Assembly: GCA_013822695.1 (NCBI GenBank)
Contig: PNKW01000011.1
Location: 1-59,456 of the forward strand
Source: Erythrobacter sp.
GTDB taxonomy: Bacteria; Pseudomonadota; Alphaproteobacteria; Sphingomonadales; Sphingomonadaceae
Length of the DNA stretch: 59,456 nt
Direction of reading: 5' to 3'
Within the stretch, counting starts at the first letter, position 1; each line of letters starts with the position of its first letter. The position numbers and the translations under genes are program-made. Of the stretch, positions 54,521-59,456 are shown piece after piece. Under the pieces are notes generated by a model that was given only the letters and a program-made list of their open reading frames with translations, made no database searches and was not told the DNA's origin.

Positions 54521-55144
54521 ATGTCCCAGTCGACGCATTCCGACACGCGAACCGCCCTGCTTCAATCCGCACAGCGCCTGATCGCAGAGAGAGGCTTGGG
54601 CACGGTCTCGGTCAAGGACATCACCCGCGCTGCCGGAGCCCGCAATCCGAGCGCGGTGCATTACCACTTCGGCAACCTGGAAACGCTGATCAAGGAAGTC
54701 TTCACCCAGCGTTACAGGGCGATCGAGGCGGAACGCGCCCTGCGTCTCGCCAAGGTCGATGAAACCGATCCGGCGCGCCGGCTTGCCGCGCTGATGGCAG
54801 CGGCGATTGCCCCCTTCATGGACTGCTGCCTTGATGAGGAGGGGCGGCTCTATGTCAGGTTCTGCCTCCAGTTCTCGTCCGATCCGCGCTTCAACCTGCT
54901 CGAGCTGGTCACCGAATACGGCATGCCCAGCCTGCTCTTGCTGCGCGCCAAGGTGGTCGAATGCGTGCCCGACATTCCGGAAAACGTGGTGAACGCGCGC
55001 CTGCGCCAGGCCTTTTCCATCGCGCTCTTCCAAGCGGCGGACTATGCGCGCCAGCTGGAGGCCGGCTTGCAGATCGCGCCCGAACACGCTGTGAGCGAAG
55101 CGGCCACGACACTGGCCGGCTATATCAGTGCCCGGATCGGATGA
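54521..55144 (+). CDS. TetR family transcriptional regulator
   Basis: A 207-residue regulator. The N-terminal helix-turn-helix is TALLQSAQRLIAERGLGTVSVKDITRAAGARNPSAVHYHFGNLETLI, with HYHFGNL the typical end of the recognition helix region. The C-terminal ligand-binding part (about residues 75-200) is helical and unassigned. An operator copy lies directly before it, the strongest reason to name it the regulator of the eight TAAT-N7-ATTA sites. Ligand unknown. Confidence 0.9.
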   Translation: MSQSTHSDTRTALLQSAQRLIAERGLGTVSVKDITRAAGARNPSAVHYHFGNLETLIKEVFTQRYRAIEAERALRLAKVDETDPARRLAALMAAAIAPFMDCCLDEEGRLYVRFCLQFSSDPRFNLLELVTEYGMPSLLLLRAKVVECVPDIPENVVNARLRQAFSIALFQAADYARQLEAGLQIAPEHAVSEAATTLAGYISARIG

Positions 55145-55321
55145 TCGGGGCACTCGCCTGCCGCAGGCTCCGACCTGAAGAACTGTCCACGGGGAGCAGG
55201 CCGAAGGCGTCAGAAGCATCGGATCCGAACCGCGCAGTTTGGGAAACAGCGAGCACAGCGATAGGCGTCACAACGGCCCAAGGCTCCATTCGTAGCCGCT
55301 AGAAACGTCGGGCTCAGACCA

Positions 55322-55352
55322 AGGCGCTTCCACCCTGCTGAAACAGGCTCTG
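55322..55352. repeat. Single end of the 49.7-kb repeat family
   Basis: AGGCGCTTCCACCCTGCTGA continues to AACAGGCTCTG and matches the right end of the 49724-50007 element. It lies in the 273-bp gap after tetR, which otherwise shows no gene. Confidence 0.75.
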
Positions 55353-55417
55353 GAACTGCCGATCTTGATTGCCTTACCGGACGGCTGTTTTCCGCCTGTC
55401 CGCATCCGGAAACCGCT

Positions 55418-56776
55418 CTACGGCGTGTCGACAAGCTTGCTCCGGCTTCTGTCGGCGTCCCGCTCGTGCCGCGCAGGTCGTGAGAGTTTCCGCAGCACGT
55501 CGATGCCTGCCCCGAGGACCCATCCGGCACCGATGATCATCAGCGGCCATAGTGCGGGCATCCAAACCCCTTCGCTGACAAACCGGTCGCGCACTTCGTA
55601 GATCAGTGGCGAGGTGCTCAGCCAGATCAGCACGGTCGCGCTCGGGGCGACGGCGGATAGGGGCACCAGCGCGCTCAAATACCATGGGAAAGCGACCGGG
55701 CTCAGGATCAACGGCGTTGCCAGGGCAATCTGCGCCCCGACCACCGGCCGCTTGCGCGCGACAATCAGGACTGCCCCCCCGGCGACAACCGCCAGCGCAC
55801 CCAGCACCGCCAGCAGTCCCGCGCTTGGCAAGTAGGCTTCGAGCAAGGTGAACAGCGGCGATCCATTGCGCCACTTCTCGAAGAACACCGGCAGGCTGCC
55901 GATTGGTCGCCAACCGCCTGCGAAGGCGAGGCCGTAAACCCCGCCAACCGTAGCAATCGCTGCACCCGCCATCCGCGCGCCGCCTCGCCATCCTGCAGCC
56001 ACGACAAGCGCCGCCAGCACCGCACCGGGCAGCAGCTTGACGCCAATCCCGAGCCCGAGCAGAACGCCCACCCAGCCCGGCCGCCGCGCGTCAAATGCCA
56101 GCAGCGCTGCGACGACGATCAGGGCAACCACGCTGTCGATATGGGCGCCGACCCCGGTTTCGAGCACCAGCAGCGGCGAAAGTGCGACGAGCGGCATATG
56201 GCGCTCGAGCCCGCGGCGACGCAGCAGCCGGAGCGCAAGCGGCACCAGCGCAATGCCCGCGAGGCTCGCGATCAGTTTCCACACCCAGATGCCCCACTCT
56301 GGCCCGGCCAATGCCGACAGGCCAAACAGGCTGAGCGCCACGGGAGGATATAGCGTGGGGTAGGCGGCATGTTCGGGCGGGGTTGCCCAGATTGCGCGCA
56401 GCCCGGCCGCCAGCTCATCGGCGGGCGCCACGGTATAGGGATCGAACCCGGCCAGTGCGACTGCACCATCCCACAGATACCGCTCGGCATCATTGCTGCT
56501 CAGCATGGGTGCCGGGATCAGCAAGATCCGCGCGGCAAGGCCGGTGAACAGGATCAATGGCAGGTGCGCCGCTCGTCCCCAACGCCACGCTGCCAGCATG
56601 GCAGCGGTCATCAGCCCGTGCATGACGATATAGGCCGTTCCCGTCTGCGCCGGGGCTATCGCGGCGATGCCATAGACCGCGAGGCTTGCCGCCAGAAACC
56701 CGGCGCAGGCGAGCGGCGTGATCCAACCCGCAGCGGCGGACATAGCAGGCGGCGATGCGGCAAGGCCGCTCTTCAT
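55418..56776 (-). CDS. GT87/DUF2029-like polyprenol-linked mannosyltransferase family membrane protein
   Basis: A 452-residue protein with about ten membrane segments. ILLIPAPMLSSNDAERYLWDGAVALAGFDPYTVAP contains an Asp-rich first loop typical of GT-C glycosyltransferases (D-x-x-R-Y). EHAAYPTLYPPVALSLF and GVGVLLGLGIGVKLLPGAVLAALV fit DUF2029/GT87 proteins that use lipid-linked sugars. It starts at 56776, overlapping the stop of the GT2 gene (ATGA). Function: sugar transfer on the periplasmic side, substrate unknown. Confidence 0.75.
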   Translation of the reverse strand: MKSGLAASPPAMSAAAGWITPLACAGFLAASLAVYGIAAIAPAQTGTAYIVMHGLMTAAMLAAWRWGRAAHLPLILFTGLAARILLIPAPMLSSNDAERYLWDGAVALAGFDPYTVAPADELAAGLRAIWATPPEHAAYPTLYPPVALSLFGLSALAGPEWGIWVWKLIASLAGIALVPLALRLLRRRGLERHMPLVALSPLLVLETGVGAHIDSVVALIVVAALLAFDARRPGWVGVLLGLGIGVKLLPGAVLAALVVAAGWRGGARMAGAAIATVGGVYGLAFAGGWRPIGSLPVFFEKWRNGSPLFTLLEAYLPSAGLLAVLGALAVVAGGAVLIVARKRPVVGAQIALATPLILSPVAFPWYLSALVPLSAVAPSATVLIWLSTSPLIYEVRDRFVSEGVWMPALWPLMIIGAGWVLGAGIDVLRKLSRPARHERDADRSRSKLVDTP

Positions 56777-58269
56777 GCTGCGCTCAATTGGCGCGGTACG
56801 GGTCGCTGCCGAAGCGCCTGCACGCTGCCGATCCCGATGGCCAGAAAGCAAGCCGCAAACAGTGCCGCAAAGGGCGCACTCTGCCAATGGTGATGCCCCG
56901 CCAGCCACACGGCCCATCCCGCAAAGACAAGCCCCAACCCAATCTCGGTGCGTTCACCAAGCCGCGATCGCGATGTCCGATAAGGTGCGCTCCGACGGTC
57001 CGATGCGGCGCTGCCCTGCTTCGGCGTGCGCACGAACCCGCTGCGAATGCCAAGCAGCGCCTCGATCACAGCGCGGCAATTGTTCAACGCCAGCCCGATC
57101 AGCAACGGCATCAGCAAGACCACCTCATGCAGCCGCGCAGGCTTGCCAGCCCCCAGATGCAGCGCGCGCTGGCCCAGCAGGAAGAACGCAAAATTGCTCA
57201 GGCTCGTCATGATCAATAACGGCACATCGATCCATAGCAGCGCATCGAGGTGATAGGCTTCGCGCACGGCCACGCCAGGGATGAACAGGATCAGGCATTC
57301 GATGATGAACAGCAGATAGGCCAGATTGCTGGTCAAGTGCAGCGTCGCCTCGATCTTCACCGGCAGCGGCAGCTTTGCGCGCCAGATCGAGGGAAGCAGG
57401 CGCAGCATCACCTCGATCGATCCCTTGGTCCACCGGTGCTGCTGGGTCTTGAACGCGTTCATGTCAGCAGGCAGTTCGCTGCGGCATTCCACTTCGCCCA
57501 GATACACAAACCGCCAGCCCGCCAGCTGCGCGCGGTAGCTGAGGTCAAGATCCTCGGTCAGCGTATCCGCCCGCCAGCCGCCCGCATCGCGGATCGCCTG
57601 CTTGCGCCAGATGCCGGCCGTGCCGTTGAAGTTGAAGAACAGCCCCCGTGCGGCGCGCTGGCGGTGCTCGATCATGAAATGCGCATCGAGCAGCACCGCC
57701 TGGACGCGGGTCAGCAGATTGCGATGGCGGTTGAGATAGCTCCAGCGGGCTTGCACCATGCCGACGGCAGGGTCGGCGAGAGGATCGATCAGCGCGCGCA
57801 GGAAATCGGGCGCCGGAACGAAATCTGCATCGAGGATCAGCACAAACTCGCCCCGCGCCTGGTCCAGCCCATAGGCGAGCGCACCGGCCTTGAAGCCGAC
57901 CCGGTCGGGACGGCGGATATGGACGATCTCCACCCCCAGCGCCCGGTGATGGGCAATGCGCGCAGCAGCAATTGTGGCGGTCTCGTCGGTGGAATCGTCG
58001 AGAACCTGGATCTCCAGCCGATCCGCCGGATAGTCCAGCGCGGCCGCCGCATCGATCAGCCGGGCGATCACATGCCGTTCGTTATAGACCGGCAGCTGGA
58101 CCGTCACCAACGGCAGTTCGGCGAACCGCTGGGGCGGGCGCGGCGGTGCCGACGACCGCCATGCCAGCCACGCCAGATAAAGCCGGTGGATGCCATATGC
58201 CGCCAGCACGGCCATGACGATGTAGTGTCCCGCTAGCAGGACAACGGCGGCAATGGCTTGCGCAATCAC
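56773..58269 (-). CDS. Family 2 glycosyltransferase, cellulose synthase-like membrane protein
   Basis: A 498-residue processive-type glycosyltransferase. It has an N-terminal membrane helix, then LVTVQLPVYNERHVIARLIDAAAAL, VLDDSTDE, LILDADFVPAPDF (D-x-D), TLTEDLDLSYR and KTQQHRWTKGS. This is the D, D, D, QxxRW pattern of polysaccharide synthases. Several C-terminal membrane helices follow. It probably extrudes or assembles an extracellular polysaccharide. GTG 58269 overlaps the stop of the outer-membrane protein gene (GTGA). Confidence 0.93.
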   Translation of the reverse strand: MIAQAIAAVVLLAGHYIVMAVLAAYGIHRLYLAWLAWRSSAPPRPPQRFAELPLVTVQLPVYNERHVIARLIDAAAALDYPADRLEIQVLDDSTDETATIAAARIAHHRALGVEIVHIRRPDRVGFKAGALAYGLDQARGEFVLILDADFVPAPDFLRALIDPLADPAVGMVQARWSYLNRHRNLLTRVQAVLLDAHFMIEHRQRAARGLFFNFNGTAGIWRKQAIRDAGGWRADTLTEDLDLSYRAQLAGWRFVYLGEVECRSELPADMNAFKTQQHRWTKGSIEVMLRLLPSIWRAKLPLPVKIEATLHLTSNLAYLLFIIECLILFIPGVAVREAYHLDALLWIDVPLLIMTSLSNFAFFLLGQRALHLGAGKPARLHEVVLLMPLLIGLALNNCRAVIEALLGIRSGFVRTPKQGSAASDRRSAPYRTSRSRLGERTEIGLGLVFAGWAVWLAGHHHWQSAPFAALFAACFLAIGIGSVQALRQRPVPRQLSAA

Positions 58270-59117
58270 AGCTGGAATACGAGCGCCAGCTGGTAATTGG
58301 TGCCGGTCAGCGTGTTGTTGCCATAGAGATTGGGGGTTGCGGTGAATTCAGCCGCCAGTTTCTTGTTGAACCTGTATCCTGCGGTCAGCTCAAGCTTGGC
58401 GAGATCGAAGGCAAGCGGGATTGTCGGGTTGCCGTTGACGGCCAGCTGCGGCGTGTCGTTGCCGATGCTGAGCAGGCCATCAAGCTTGGTGCGCACATAG
58501 ACCGAATTGCTCACATCGACGCCATATTCGACCAGGTAGCGGAATTCGTCCGAAGGCGCGCCGACCCGGTAGCGATAGCCGGCCTCAGCCACGACATAGC
58601 CTGCCTTGCCGAGCGAATGACCCAATTGGATGCGACCCTCGAAATCTTCCTGCCCATTACCGAGCGGCAGCGGATCGTTATCGCTATAGGCATAAGGTGC
58701 CTTGAACAGACCCTGCACCGCGACCACCACCGGGCCCTTTGACAGGTTATAGCGCAGGCCAATATCGATATCGCCCACGCCAGACGTTTCCTGGGTCGTC
58801 ACATTGCCAGCCGCGTCACGATCGCGCCTGCGAATTTCCTTGATCGGAACCGATACGATGAGCGACAGATTGTTGGTGATGCCGGTTTCATTGTAGTACG
58901 TAAAGTTGAGGTCCTCGAATTCCTCAAGTTCCGGCTGATCGGTGCCGAACAGCGAATCTCCGGAGAAGTAATTGACAGCAGGCTTGTTGTAAGTCTCGCC
59001 TCCCTCCAGGGTCCAAGGCCCTGCAATTGCCGGCACCGGAGCAAATGCGCCAGCAACAACAATGGATTTGACCGTAACAAGAGGCAACCGAAGCGGGGCG
59101 GTAAACTTCAAGGGCAT
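58266..59117 (-). CDS. Outer-membrane beta-barrel protein upstream of glycosyltransferases
   Basis: A 283-residue protein with a weak signal peptide (VKSIVVAGAFAPVPAIAGPW). Alternating strand-like segments include NNLSLIVSVPIKEIRRRDRDA, GVGDIDIGLRYNLSKGPVVVAVQG and YVVAEAGYRYRVGAPSDE. The chain ends LALVFQL, typical of outer-membrane barrels. Start 59117 was chosen near the hydrophobic segment; an upstream frame to 59144 is possible. It overlaps the GT2 gene, so it may export or anchor the polysaccharide (inference). I do not recognise a specific family. Confidence 0.7.
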   Translation of the reverse strand: MPLKFTAPLRLPLVTVKSIVVAGAFAPVPAIAGPWTLEGGETYNKPAVNYFSGDSLFGTDQPELEEFEDLNFTYYNETGITNNLSLIVSVPIKEIRRRDRDAAGNVTTQETSGVGDIDIGLRYNLSKGPVVVAVQGLFKAPYAYSDNDPLPLGNGQEDFEGRIQLGHSLGKAGYVVAEAGYRYRVGAPSDEFRYLVEYGVDVSNSVYVRTKLDGLLSIGNDTPQLAVNGNPTIPLAFDLAKLELTAGYRFNKKLAAEFTATPNLYGNNTLTGTNYQLALVFQL

Positions 59118-59438
59118 GGTCGTACTCCAAGTTGCTGAACACACGGCACAAAGGGGCCGATGCTGCAGGGTTCAAGCCTCTTGTCCGATCCGGGCATGAT
59201 AAAGGTTACACCCGGAGCATCTTGCCAATTCCAACCCAATGTCGCGCCCCTTGAGCAGCCATTGATCGGCCGATTTCGCGTTGGCGCGAAGGAGCGCAAT
59301 CGAGCACTTTCCGACCATACCCGCACTCGCCTGCGGGTGAACGCAGGGACGACTGAACACTTGCGGCACGATTTCCGCTGAAAACCTTGGATTTCAGGGG
59401 GTCGCCCAGACGCATAGGGATGGCGATGGACGGGGAAT
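59118..59438. other. Intergenic region, no gene seen
   Basis: The 321 bp between the outer-membrane protein gene and the edge tRNA are moderately GC and contain only short open frames without ribosome sites. The promoter for the minus-strand operon probably lies in the left part. Confidence 0.4.
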
Positions 59439-59456
59439 TGGAGCGGGTGAAGGGAA
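59439..59456 (-). tRNA. 3' end of a tRNA (probably tRNA-Gly), partial
   Basis: Read on the minus strand, the last 18 bases are TTCCCTTCACCCGCTCCA. They end in CCA and match the T-stem/acceptor end of alphaproteobacterial tRNA-Gly (CCCTTC-x-CCCGCTCCA). The rest lies off the right edge, so identity is provisional. Confidence 0.6.

Overview
The window is high-GC alphaproteobacterial chromosome, most likely from Sphingomonadales (Erythrobacter/Porphyrobacter type). The pointers are a crtY-crtI-crtB carotenoid cluster, a riboswitch-controlled thiC, a MipA/OmpV protein, a TorF-like porin, a DUF6481 protein and several TonB/sulfatase genes. Genes are densely packed on both strands, and many start or stop codons overlap. 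All assignments come from reading motifs and translated sequence; no database search was run.

Layout. 1-1620 (minus): a two-gene DUF5131/TcmP module running off the left edge. 1.9-10.7 kb: YaiI-like protein, RidA, TPP riboswitch with small ORF and thiC, an S41 peptidase, a membrane protein, an acyltransferase, an amidohydrolase and a MipA protein. 10.8-15.7 kb (plus): crtY, crtI, a DUF559 nuclease-like ORF set between two inverted repeats, a LOG-family protein and crtB. 16.0-19.8 kb: biotin-dependent acyl-CoA carboxylase (alpha and beta subunits); the alpha gene has a compositionally odd middle segment. 20.0-26.9 kb: an MFS transporter, dinB, then a minus-strand run of phytase, PhoX-like protein, GDT1-like protein, pgl and NUDIX. 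27.0-34.4 kb: SDR, an AT-richer orphan gene, zinc alcohol dehydrogenase, porin, then a predicted metallopeptidase and a penicillin-acylase-family enzyme behind a BlaI-like palindrome. 34.4-38.7 kb: small basic proteins, an ABC-F ATPase and a fatty-acid desaturase. 39.2-55.1 kb: a sulfatase locus (below). 55.4-59.1 kb: an outer-membrane protein, GT2 and GT87-like operon with overlapping ends. The last 18 bases look like the 3' end of a tRNA on the minus strand.

Most interesting system. From 39.2 to 55.1 kb lie a formylglycine-generating enzyme, two type I sulfatases with C-x-P-S-R sites, an MBL-fold hydrolase, two EF-hand proteins, a small membrane protein, a haloalkane-dehalogenase-like hydrolase, a Baeyer-Villiger monooxygenase, a TonB receptor, a GPH-type symporter and a TetR regulator. 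Eight copies of a 15-bp site, TAAT-N7-ATTA, lie upstream of these genes; I found none elsewhere in the window by eye. One sits between the divergent TetR and symporter genes. This reads as a single regulon for uptake, desulfation and oxidation of a sulfated hydrophobic compound. The TonB receptor carries an in-frame amber codon, so its uptake step may be broken in this strain.

Second theme. Palindromic repeats built on a TCCTCCCC...GGGGAGGA hairpin lie directly against stop codons and supply Shine-Dalgarno sequences to following genes. Two copies form opposite-facing composite elements of about 135 bp. A third arrangement carries the DUF559 gene between inverted copies, as an autonomous mobile element would. 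A separate family has 35-bp inverted ends (49724-50007) and scattered single ends.
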